From Dillenia suffruticosa (Eukaryota; Streptophyta; Magnoliopsida; Dilleniales; Dilleniaceae), in contig JAVTVX010000012.1 of assembly GCA_033439265.1 (NCBI GenBank), forward strand, positions 37,599,261 to 37,663,260: 64,000 bases of DNA. Reading direction: 5' to 3'. The notes beneath the pieces were generated by a model that was not told where the DNA came from, did no database searches, and saw only the letters and a list, made by a program, of their open reading frames with translations. Below are positions 49,158-60,502 of this stretch, piece after piece; the first letter of the stretch is position 1, and each line of letters begins with the position of its first letter. The translations under genes and the position numbers were made by a program.

Positions 49158-50548
49158 ATATGGATTGCTACCTTCATTATCTTTCTACCTGTCTATAGCC
49201 GTTGTTTTCCTGTTATTTATACTCTGCCACATCTAATAGGTTCTCTCATGGCAGCATTTAATCATTCGTTGTTTTCATTATCACTTGGGTGCTTGTTTTT
49301 GTTTTGGTTTTTTTTTTTTTTTTTTTTTTTTTTTTGACAAGTTCTATGCGCGTCTTTGTAAAATGCACTTGCATTGGAGGAAGAATTAGGATTACTCTTG
49401 AGCAGGCATTTTTAGGCTGGTTTGGCAAAATGGCAGACAAAATGTGAATGGGTCGCAGCTGCTTATTTTGTTACAGGCACAATTGTAAGTACCTGGTGTT
49501 TCCAGATTAATTTCTTTTGGTAAGTTTTAATTGTGCAATGTTATCAGGTTGTGGTGTTAGAGAATAGGTTTATTCAAATTCAGTTACTCTGAAATAAGTA
49601 CTGAAAAGAATTTGGAGGCTTAAAATTTTCCTTGAAGCTCGTGAAGGCAAATTGAAAAATCCCACACACCCCCCCCCCAAAAAAAAATCACCAATTTACA
49701 GAATTGAGCCCTTGTAGATCTTTATCAAGAGTAAAAATCTTCACCCAAGAAACTGAGCTATCGTGAGCAGCCGTTGTTTTGCCAGGCTAGAAGCAATACA
49801 TCAATGACCAGGATAGGAACAATACAGTACCATTTGCCACTCACAAATGACCAACATGCCTATATTTCAGAAATACGGGGGACAATTCAACCAGGTGTAA
49901 CATCAATGATGATGGATAACATTACTCTTCCTGCAATATGATTCCAAATAATCTGTAGCAACTGAGCTGTTTGCACAGCACAAGGTCCAGCCAAGAACAC
50001 TGCTTGAGGTGCGACTCCTACAGAATTCCTATTGTCCATCTTGCTAAGTAAATGATGCATCTATCCTTCACCTTTCACAGGCAAAAAGCATGGCTGGTGC
50101 AACAACACAACTTTGCCTATGTTGCCATATTTGCAAGGTGGCAACTTCTAAGTTAACCGTATAATGCACTCCAGATAATTGTAAAAGAGATGGTGATGAC
50201 TTTTAGGTTTCTGTGCATGCATGTGGTGCATGTGTTTCTGTTCTCCGGCCAATTAAATAACTCAAAAGTAATTCTGGCCCGCCCCACAACTCAAACCTCA
50301 ACCCTAATAGAAAAAATAAGAGATTAAGGTATTTACACTAATACACCACATATGCAGTGGAAACTTAACCCTATATACATCAAGTTGTGGGTTCCATAAT
50401 AACACTGTTGTACAGGCTGAGTCTCTGGATTTATTTTTCACGATTGATGACATAAGTGATAAATACATATTATTGTCATCTCCTCATGAAAGGATACACT
50501 TAAACTATCTCATTACATAAACTGCGCAGAGTTTAGGAGCTTTCTGAC
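49158..50548. other. Convergent intergenic region between GAUT and AGPase genes
   Basis: It holds the 3' UTRs of both genes, which face each other. A T run lies at 49308-49335 and a C/A run at about 49669-49688. No coding sequence is supported. Overlapping antisense 3' transcripts are possible given the 1.4 kb gap. Confidence 0.5.
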
Positions 50549-53500
50549 TCAAATGATTGTTCCACCAGGTATTAAAGCATCTTTGATCACTGTGACAATC
50601 CCACTCTTAATGAAATAACCATCTGTCTCTCTAGCAGCCTCTTGCACATTATCGCTATTAATGATCTGCAAGTAAGTTAAAAAAATGCACACACTTGTGT
50701 TAGGCAAGGCCCTTTCTCTAAAACTGAATGCTGGCAGAATGAAACTCCAAAGTATAAGGTTGGCCCTGGTAAAACCCAAATACAGCAACAATGGAAGGTG
50801 GCTCTGTGGGTGTGCAAATCCATGAGAACAGGATTGTGAAGATCACAAGGAGGCAACAACAACAACAACAAGAATGAAGAAATAGCAAGTGGACTATGCA
50901 ATATTTGACGTAAGGGATTTAAATGTATTTTTTTGGAGCAGGTTATGTTCTCTTGGAGTTCAAGATTGTCTCCTCTACAAAAAGAAGTAGTTGCTTTAGG
51001 ACTCGGGCTGGCCCTCAACCCACCATGAGTGTGAGAGATATGGCTATTGATAACCTGATGGCAAAGCCATGGATTGGTTCTAAAAAATGTCATATATTGC
51101 AGCCTAAATTGAAGAATATTGGTCATATGATGGAGAAGGTATCTTTTTAGTCCAAAAATAAGTGTCCATGTTCGGAGTCATTTAGCATATTTAGTAATCC
51201 TTTAAAGTTACGATTAGAGGTTCTGAAATTAGTATCTTTTTAGAAGTTTCTGTTACTAACATCTTTAGTTTTATTTAGACCTTCCTATTTCTTTTTAATT
51301 CTGGCAATTGTTGAAGTTGAGTCCTTTTAAGGTGCTAAAGTTTTATAGTGAATTTAAGGCTTCTTATGTTTCCATATTGATTGGAGCAATTTTTAGAAAG
51401 TTTAGGAGTGTAATTAGGTTGTTTTGATGAATAATTTTTATCTTACATATTAATCCGTGTTGAAGGCTAGTTTGCCAAAATTTATTTTTCTTCTGTACTC
51501 AGTTGTGACTTTGAACAATTAATTCTTCTCTACTACTAAACAAATTTAGTCTCTTTTCAACCACAAGTCATCTTCTCCCAATTGTGGACAACTCTATACT
51601 AGTTGTCCTGCACCATAACCGCCTTGCGTTTAGTGCATTACCAGATAGTGCAATTGTGACTAGATTGGTCATGACGTATTGACTAGTAAGTTTGAATATG
51701 ATTTTGATGCAGGAAAAACATAGGTTTTTAGACGATTATGATTAAGAATTGAGTGTGCACGCCAATGCCAACAGTAGGGAGTGATTGTGGATCTAATGGG
51801 TTTATGGCTTGAGAGGTTGACCCTATTGTAATGGTTTGAATGGAATTATGAAAATGATGTTATTGGTGAATGAGAACACTCTATGCCTAGCCAAAAAAAA
51901 AAAAACAGTAAAATATATTGTAATGATTTGGATGGAATTTTAATGATAGAGAAGTTATTGGTGGATACAATTAACTCTAATGTCGTGGTTTGAATGAAAT
52001 TATAATAATAGTGATGCTATGAGCAATTGCAGTGACTGAACCACATAAAATGTGTACTTTGAGTTTAATTTAATTTTCTGCTTGCATTTTTTGGGATTGT
52101 GAAAAACCTTTTCCAACAATACGAAATAAAGACATACATGTAATATCAATTACTAGTTACACACTAAACCCAGCCTGAGGCACAGATCAAGAGGCAGTAG
52201 CTAAGCATTTCCCTCTAATATTAAAATTTTCTAAAAAAAATAATTTTCTTGGTTTCATATTAGATATTTTTAAAAAGTTTTGAAAACAGCAGTTATATAT
52301 AAAAGAGTTGACAAAGGCACAAAATGAACTCAACAATGACATCTGGACAAGCATTGGCAACAGGCCTAGAAAATGGAGAAAGAATATTGGATCCACCACA
52401 ATCACTTATTGTCAATTTGAGAACTCCAGCAGGATGGGTGATGCATTGCAAGCCAAGAATCAGCATGATCAGAGTCATCAATTTTGCAAAACTAGATGAA
52501 AATGGTATCAAATTCACAAAAGATATTTAGTCATGACTGACGAGAAAATAAGGGAAGAAATTTGATCATGAGTTCCATAGAAGTTCATATGTGCAAGTAG
52601 ATATTATTCCAAAGAGGAAAAAATGCACACCTTCACATTGTCACCTATTCGAGCATTCTTGTCAATAATTGCTCTCTTTATGTAAGAGTTCTTGCCGATA
52701 CCTATTGGAACACTCCCTTTTGCTGCTAAAAGCCTTCTGTCTGCATCTGTCTGGTTCCAGGATAAAGAAACAACATCATGCCAAGGAAAAACAAAGACTT
52801 AAAGTGCCAAAAATTGCAGCCACCAGCAATTCACGGACTTTCATTGTTTCAAGTCACCTAGAGATAACTACCTCATAATAATCTGCTCCCATTAGTAAAG
52901 TATCTTCAATCACTGCACCTTCTGAAATACAAGATCGAAGACCAACTACAGAATGGTGTATCTTACAGTTCTGCAAATCAAAGCAAAAGGTGATGGAATT
53001 TATTTGAGAGAGAGAGAGAGAGAAAGAAAAAGAAAAGGGAAGCCTTCTGCCTGACTCTCTTTTAAAAAATCAAGATCATGATGTGTTCATAAAATCCAGT
53101 ACCTCAGTGGTTTATTTATTACTTCCATGCGACCTAACAAGATCCAACATAGTTACACTTACACCACATGCAAATCAATAGAAAAGAAGATAAATGGTTG
53201 ATATATAAAATAATAAAAACACATCCCCCTCCCAGAAGCTTGAACTTTTGGAGTGGTCGATTATTTTATAAAAAATAGGATTTGTATTATAGCTAGAGGT
53301 CACAAGTTTAATTCCTACCAAACTCACTTGTTCATTTAATATTCCACATGTCTGTATATTGTATCCAACACACAAGGGGAAATGTTGAGATACAAAACAA
53401 CAAAACACCTCCCTTTGAGCTTTTGGAGTGTTTGGTCATTTCACAAAATATAAGATAAATCAAGAAAAGCTAGGTGGCAGCTCATTTATTTAGTTAAAGA

Positions 53501-56500
53501 TCAGACCCAAGCCTATGATTCTAACAACTGATTGCAGAGTTGATTATTCGAACCTTTCAATTCAAAGATGCAGATCTCGGACCTATGAATGGGGATATTC
53601 TCAAAACTCACAGAAATAATTATAAATTAAGGAAAAGAATTTTTTATGGTAAAAACCTCCTTCATTTCAAGGTATAAAATAAAAAGAAAAGCTAGCTTTA
53701 AGAGAGAAAGTACATTTAAATTTATTGGATTTGTTGCTAAAATATTGGTATTAAACCCTAAACTGGATTTGAAACAATAAAAATTCCTCTTCATTCTATT
53801 GTGCTTAGCAAAGGAACGGCCTAAGCATATTTTGTCGGGCTGCCAACCAGGATTCAAGGGGAAGATGGCCGCAAGGAAATCTAATTCCATATTCAAAGTC
53901 TATCATATTTAGTCATACATATAAGCAGTTTGAAAGCTCAACTTCATAACAATATTCAAATACAACATTAATTTTAAATCTTTTTAGTAAGTTACGTACC
54001 AAATAGATTGCATGATAACTGAACATAGATGATGAAACTAAGCTTATTTCATATTTACATAAGTGCATAGGTAAGTTGAGGTTGGCATGCTTATGAACAA
54101 TTGAGTAACAAGCCAAACTTAAGCATTGATGCTAGAGCTTGAGTCATCCTTTAACGAAGTAAATCTGAAACAAGCCATACATGAGAATACCTTGAAGTTG
54201 GACTTGGTCTGGCTTACTTTGAGGTTTAAAGTATGAGATTAACATGCAAGCTTGCAATTTATTTAAGATGGCCATGCAGAAAACTGAACAGGAAGGGCAG
54301 AAAAAGGATTTCCAATTCCAATAAGTGCAGAACAAATTGTTAACAGCAACAAATATCCTTATTTTTTAATTGCTGTGCTATTCAGGAATATATATAGAGA
54401 ATCAATGTCTTTTAGGAGAAACAAACATCAGCTTAATACAGTTTTCTGCAAAAAGACACTCATGGATCTACATTAGGACCAAAGTGGGCAAGTCTCACCC
54501 CGCTGTGCACCACCACCTCAAAGTTATGGATGTGCTTAATAGGAATGGAGACCATTACTATCATAGAACATTCTTTGTAAGTGCACACCCACACATATAT
54601 ACATATATGCATGTCCACACACCCATATAATTATTATGAACATTTGGTTTAATTTCTTTTGCTAGTAAATTCTTGTTCAAGCTTTTACACTTACATATAG
54701 AAAAATAAGAGTTAGAAGGAAAGAAAAGGATGATAATTTTAACAAACCCATTTCTTGTTATTAGGTTCAGCGAATTTGACACACCACATCACTGTAAAAC
54801 CAGCCAAATGATTTCACCTAAAAGCACCTGATGCATGAAACTAGAATGGTGAAGGCAGCACTATGTCAATGAGCATTCCTTGAATTTGCAAAACCATCAT
54901 CACAGCAAAGATGGTGCAAAGCCACAGACCAAAGCGTTCCTTCACCAAACCCGCTACCCTCCCTAGATGCAAATACCCTCCCTAGATCCAAATACACTTA
55001 TTCAACAACTATCATTATTACTATCATAGCAAGGGTTTGATGCTCCAGCCTTTTGTAGGCCAAGATATTCTAATTAAGTAACATGTAACTTGAACTTGTT
55101 GAATCCTGCATGTGACTTATATATACTCAATAACCATGATGACACTCCATGTTCATGTGTTTTGACTACCATAATACTACCAGAGACTTAACTGGGAAAA
55201 TATCAAATTGTAAAAATAAATGATGGAGTTACACATGTAAATAATATGGAGTCACAAAAAAAAAAGAAGGAACTTCAGGAAATTAATCCTTGATCTTACC
55301 TTAATCACACAACCCTCACCAATCACGCTGTCTGTTACATCAGCATCAAGCATCTTGGAAGGTGGCAAATATCGTGGTTGTGTGTAGATAGGAGAAGAAC
55401 GGTCATAGAAACTACATCAAGTTCAAGTTAGCATGAAACAGTTAAGACATGATAAGGTAATACGGATAAGGTGTGAGTGAGATCAGCAAATTTCTCGTCC
55501 ATCACAATATTGACCTGAAATCAGGGACTGGCTTTTTGGTAATTCCCAAGTTTGCATAGTAGAAAGCTTCAATAGTACCAATGTCCTCCCAGTAACCATC
55601 GTACAAGTAGGCTTGCACCTGATTTACCAAAGTAACATCACAAAATCTTTCATTATAAAAAACATTGTTCTGGTGCATAAATCTGTCTGGCATGTTTTGT
55701 GTATATGTGCCAATCACAAACCAAGATCTCGAGGATCAAAACCCAAGATGAGGTAATGTTGAAAAGATTCGAAATTATGAAGACAGTGAATCTTGCAAAG
55801 TATGTTGACATAGGATAAAATTAGAATTACCCATATAATACAATGCTTCAAAACTATGTTCTAATATTTTCACCATCATTAGTTGCAGAACCTGTGATTT
55901 CAGCAAGGGCTCTATTTTGCAAGCTCCTCCAGATAGCGCAAAAGACAAAGACTCAAATTGAATGTTTAGGTACATCAAGAGACTCTAAATTGTCTTGGTG
56001 TCACGGAGACAAGTCTATCCAAATCAAGTGAAAATAATTGATCAATGATAAGTATCATCATGCTATGGTGTTATGGTTCAGTTAGCTAATGGAACTTGAA
56101 CCTAGGTGGTTCGCTTCACCAGTTGAAGAATTGTTAGGCTAAATTTCTGTAGGTTGCAGAGACTTACCAACCAAGGATTCAGACTAATTAACTGAAGGGT
56201 TGCAACAAAATGAAAATAAATAAAATAGCTTCCAAAAGAAAAGTAGCTCTCACCCTCATCCCAATAGATGTTGCGCCTGGAATAACTTCACTTCCAAAAT
56301 CATTGGCTCCAGGGAATTTGTCACGAAGTAAATTCAACATCACGTCTTTGCTGAATACGTATATACCCATACTGGCAATGTATGGCATCTCTTTTGCTCT
56401 CTCATCATCAAGGCCCAGGATGGTAGTATCAACCTGAAAGAGTGCAATAAAACAAATTTTAACTGGCATCAGCCACAATAAATGGGCAAACATTTGTCAT

Positions 56501-56818
56501 TTGAGAAAGAACTCAAGTGAAGAACCGTAAATGTTTTCAGCCTTTTACCCTCATTGCTTTCAGTTGCTCTCCTTTTGGTTTCTCTGCAAACTCAATTATG
56601 CGTCCTTCCTCATCAATCTTCATAAGACCAAATGCAGTGGCACGCTTTTCATCCATCGGCAAAGCAGCAACGGTAATATCAGCATCAGTCTCCCTGTGTG
56701 CCTGAATGAACCTCTCATAATCCATACGGTACAAATGGTCTCCCGCAAGAATCAGAAACTCTAAGACATTGTGTTCTTCAAACAGCCACAAGTACTGCCT
56801 CACAGCATCAGCTGTTCC
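50549..56818 (-). CDS. ADP-glucose pyrophosphorylase small subunit, 3' seven exons (5' end missing)
   Basis: Plastid starch-synthesis enzyme making ADP-glucose from glucose-1-phosphate and ATP. Minus-strand exons: 56818-56549, 56433-56254, 55618-55515, 55411-55300, 52970-52872, 52750-52631, 50665-50549. They join in frame for 333 residues and a TGA stop. The first visible exon starts [17 protein letters not shown] and includes [18 protein letters not shown]. Then come [13 protein letters not shown] and [19 protein letters not shown]. The C-terminal beta-helix part includes [20 protein letters not shown] and [20 protein letters not shown]. The ending [18 protein letters not shown] is characteristic of small rather than large subunits. 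The transit peptide and the N-terminal nucleotide-binding part with GGGAGTRLYPLT, roughly 190 residues, are not found between 56819 and 64000. The first intron is therefore longer than 7.1 kb, or the 5' part is lost. Confidence 0.92.
50830..50875. repeat. (CAA)n microsatellite in the last AGPase intron
   Basis: A short CAACAACAACAACAACAAC run lies near 50852-50872 in the intron 50666-52630. The rest of that 1.97-kb intron holds no supported feature apart from AT-rich sequence. Confidence 0.5.
52971..55299. other. 2.3-kb AGPase intron with a duplicated segment
   Basis: Two imperfect copies of a motif occur about 185 bp apart: ACACATCCCCCTCCCAGAAG then CTTTTGGAGTGGTCGATTAT near 53219-53266, and ACACCTCCCTTTGAG then CTTTTGGAGTGTTTGGTCAT near 53404-53440. 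They look like part of an old retroelement. A GA-rich microsatellite lies at about 53009-53036. No exon is supported between the two flanking AGPase exons. Confidence 0.45.
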
Positions 56819-57699
56819 CTGAAATAATATGCTATGCACAGTGAGAATATCTAGAATGGAATGAGAGAGGTACAGAGAGTGAGAGACAGAGAAGAATTTT
56901 TTTTTTTTTTCCAGATAAAGAAAAGGTTGGATCATCATACAGTACCGTGTAAAACTTGCAAGCTACTCATAAGAGACGGTAATCAATTTTTTCCAAATGA
57001 ATCATTTTCCTAAAGACAGACTCATGGGCAGAGTATTAATCAGAGAAAAAAAATCATGTAGCTTCTATGTTTGAATATCAAACAGAATATGATAATAGAA
57101 ACACTTGGAGAAACTAACATATGGTATTAAAGTTAGTATAAGTAATCTAATAATGATGATAAATGACATTTTGTTGGCCAGTGTCATATGCTCCATGGCA
57201 TAACCATTTCTTTATTTAACTCCTTTTCAGATGTTCATTGTATATTCAAGGGATATTTCATATAGAATTTGGTGACAATTTAATAACCTAATAAGATGTA
57301 ACAATTTTATATAATAGGTAAATGAAGGAATCAGGTTTCATCAAACTTGCCAAATTTTGTACCTCTCAAGTGCTATAATACCATTTGCTATGAAGTCCAA
57401 ATGGCAATCAAATAGCTTTAAAATGCATGTCAATATGACCTTATGACCATGATCCCCAGCAAGTTCTTTAGAGATCCCAATTTTGCATTCCTAATATACG
57501 TTCAATAGCTTTTTATAATACATAAATCATGCTTTCATCATTTAATATATCTACAAAAACGAAGATCCAATTTGTAATCACTTAAGACCCCCCCAAAGAA
57601 AAAAAAACGATTTGATTACTTATTGCTAAGTTCAACTTAATTATTAAATCAAAATTATCATAAAAACAAAAGTTCACTTTTACAAAAGTTTTTATTGGG

Positions 57700-59600
57700 A
57701 TAGAAAAATTTTTTCACCAAAGGAAAACACAAAAATACACAAAAGCAGCAGAAATGAGATGCTCACCCACTGGCTTACAACTCGAGAATCTATGGAATCC
57801 ATGACACCTACAAAACATAGAAATAACTTGAAAGATGACAATGATCACAAAAACTTTGTAAAGTTATCCACAAAAGCCACCAATGAATTATCCACACCCT
57901 CAACAAATTTTCTGTTCCTCTCATTCTGAACAAAGCTGGGGGAAGGAACCTAACAACTTTTCTCTTCACAGGAAGAAACCCTCATACCACTTCAAAAAAC
58001 ACAATTTCTTTTACAAAAACTTGAAATCACCCAATGTAAGTACAACAGAGAGAATTTTCCTTGGGATACAGTCTACTTACAATGAAGAAAATGAAGAAAC
58101 AAGTGATGTACAGGTCTGAACTCTCTTTCGCAGGATACGTCTATTTACCAAAAAAACAGCTCTACTTTGAAAATTATCTTCAATTAAAATCCTACCTCAA
58201 ACTGTCTCCCATGCGGAAAAGGCTACTCTAGGGGCTGAAGCAGAATTCCAAATAAATTTCAAAGACGAAGAACTCTCTTGTTATCAAAGCTCTGCACCTT
58301 GAAGATTATGTGGGAAAGCCCTTCCAACCAAAATATTTTCTCTACTAAAATCTATCTTCACTCTCTCTATTGCTTGACACAAGTTGGAAAAACTCCGTGA
58401 TTCCAGTTCATTTGTTTGTCTGCTAAAGCTCACACTGCAAAATCAACAAGCTTGTTGGAAAGAGGCCAAGGAGCCCACCAACGCCAATTCCTTAGATGCC
58501 AACTCATATAAAAATTGGAAACAACTCTTCAATGGACCGGAGTCACACCACTCATCATGCCAAAAGGAAATCCTTGATCCGTTACTCACTTTAAATTCCA
58601 CCATGCTCTTAAAAACTCTCCACCCTAATTTTCCTTCCAAACAGCCCAGCGCATTAGGCCCACCAACCTCATTAGATATCCATTTACTATGAGTAGTCAC
58701 ATATTTAGCCACAATACCTCTTTCCAAAGAGAGTTGTTCTCATCTGAACTCTACCACCATTTCCACAACCACACATTGTTAAAATTGAAGGAACTCTAAT
58801 CAAGAATTGCACTTGCAAAGGCCGCTAAACGAGGTCCCACTTAATCAGATTAAAATTCTCAGACCCTTCCCATTACTTCACCAAACAAATCTTCTTCACA
58901 TTCCGTCTAATCATTTTGCCACCGGAACAAGGATAGGAAAGGACACGAAGTATACCAAAAGGTTTCATAAGGTGCTTGTAAGGAGATAACACATACCCTT
59001 CCTAGAAAATACCTTTCTCCCACCCTACAAACCTTTTCTCAAAATTCCCTGTAACCTCATCCCAAATAGCCTTCTCCTTATGTTTTGCTCACATTGCAGA
59101 CACCTTTCTTTTGTGGTTGTCAATTGTACATGAAAAGTGGGTATAGTGACTTCATTGATGAATTCATACTTGATTCCAAATTTGAATGCATGCCATACTA
59201 AGCTAATAGGTCTAAAATCTCTAAAATTTGTAGTTCCCTTCTTTTTAGGGATACAGGCTGTGTTACTCAAACTTCCCAGAGCCATTTAAGTTGTGGAACT
59301 TAGCAAAAAAAAGCCCACTATCTCTTTCTTACCCCACCTCTCAATTCTTTTGGAGAACACTATCGAGAAACCACCCCACCAGGCACCTTGTCTCCGTTGG
59401 AATCCCTTAAACTCACATCCGCTTCCTTCTCAAAGAACAGCCTCTTTAGATAACTTGCCTTTTTCTTTCCTACGGTGCTAAACCCATACCATCAACCTTT
59501 GGCCTCCAAACAGTTGTGTTCTTTGTACAACTCTTGTCATTGCCCTTGGTAAACATCTCCCGATTCATTTCTGAAAGATTTGATGGTTTATTGCTAGGTT
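57700..59600 (-). mobile_element. L1-type LINE remnants upstream of the visible AGPase exons
   Basis: On the minus strand, 59285-59025 contains PKKKGTTNFRDFRPISLV, the start of the L1 reverse transcriptase domain. The stretch 58727-58443 contains LGWRVFKSMVEFKVSNG and RISFWHDEWC, the conserved region just before the C-terminal zinc-binding part of plant L1 ORF2. The two lie far closer than in an intact element, so the RT core has been deleted. Stops and frame changes are frequent. Boundaries are approximate. If the AGPase 5' exons lie beyond the window, this sits in its first intron. Confidence 0.75.
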
Positions 59601-60227
59601 AAACTTTATAAATGAAAATTATAAATAACAAAATTTCATCTCGCCTTAAATATATCATTTCATAATTTTGAGATCACATCCTTATCCTTTTGGCGTACTT
59701 TTTAGCCATAGTTTGCTATGTTAATATGCCAATAGATGTGATGTGCAGAATGTAATCATTTTTGTTTGGTGAGCGCAATTACATCGAGCACTTAGTTAGC
59801 TATTTCACGTTGCAAGACTAGGCATCAAAGTAAGGATATGGTAACACAGCATGTCTTTGTCTAGTTTGGGGTGAGAATTGAGCCCTTTGCCCTCGAGTTC
59901 CTTTTGCTCACTCTGAATGAAATGCTCTGAGTAATACTCCATCCATTTTGTCCAAGTTCGGAAATCCCTAAGCATTTTAGTGAACCATTTGTTTTCACCT
60001 GTATATTTTATGGGGCTGCAAATGACCAATTCCATTGGATTGTTTACTTAGAAATGAGCCTCTGAAAAACATGAACTAAGTTTTGCAAGTGCTTGCTGAT
60101 TGACTTGTTTAGAACTGCTCCTGCCTTGTGAATAATTTTGGGGAGCTTTGTACGAATATATCCATAAAAAAAATAAAAAATTAAATAAAATATCTCCCAC
60201 GGAAAAGAAATTTCAGAATTGACACAA
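59600..60227. other. AT-rich DNA with no supported gene
   Basis: Two short minus-strand ORFs (60035-59805 and 60253-60044) have no recognisable domain. Nothing else stands out before the palindrome cluster at 60228. Confidence 0.4.
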
Positions 60228-60371
60228 CATGTTGAGTCTTTACGACTCGACATGCCTGTTCATGCATATTGAGTCTTGAAGACTCGACATGCCTCTTAAC
60301 TGCCAGCATGTCGAGTTTTCAAGACTCGACATGCATGCACAGTGCATGTCGAGCCTTAAAGACTCGACATG
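60228..60371. repeat. Four phased 27-bp palindromes
   Basis: Four near-identical inverted repeats with arms CATGTCGAGTCTT and AAGACTCGACATG lie at 60228-60254, 60265-60291, 60307-60333 and 60345-60371, with starts 37, 42 and 38 bp apart. Each can form a hairpin with a very short loop. They are followed by a CTT-rich stretch (about 60397-60490) and then the first ATG of the degenerate Mutator-like gene at 60503, so they occupy its promoter or terminal region. Confidence 0.9.
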
Positions 60372-60502
60372 TTTGTGCCTTAAACCCCCCGCCCTTCTTT
60401 CTTTCTTTCTTCTTCCTTCTTTCTTCTTCTTCCTTCCTCCTTTCTTCTTCTTCCTTCTTCCTTCTTCCTTCTTCCTTCTTCCTTCTTCTCTCCTCCTCCG
60501 TC

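Noticed and set aside
50923..51150. 75-codon ORF in the last AGPase intron
   Set aside because: It lies on the opposite strand inside an intron, with no recognisable family and no sign of splicing.
57883..58119. ORF on the plus strand near the L1 remnant
   Set aside because: It is antisense to LINE-derived sequence and has no domain.
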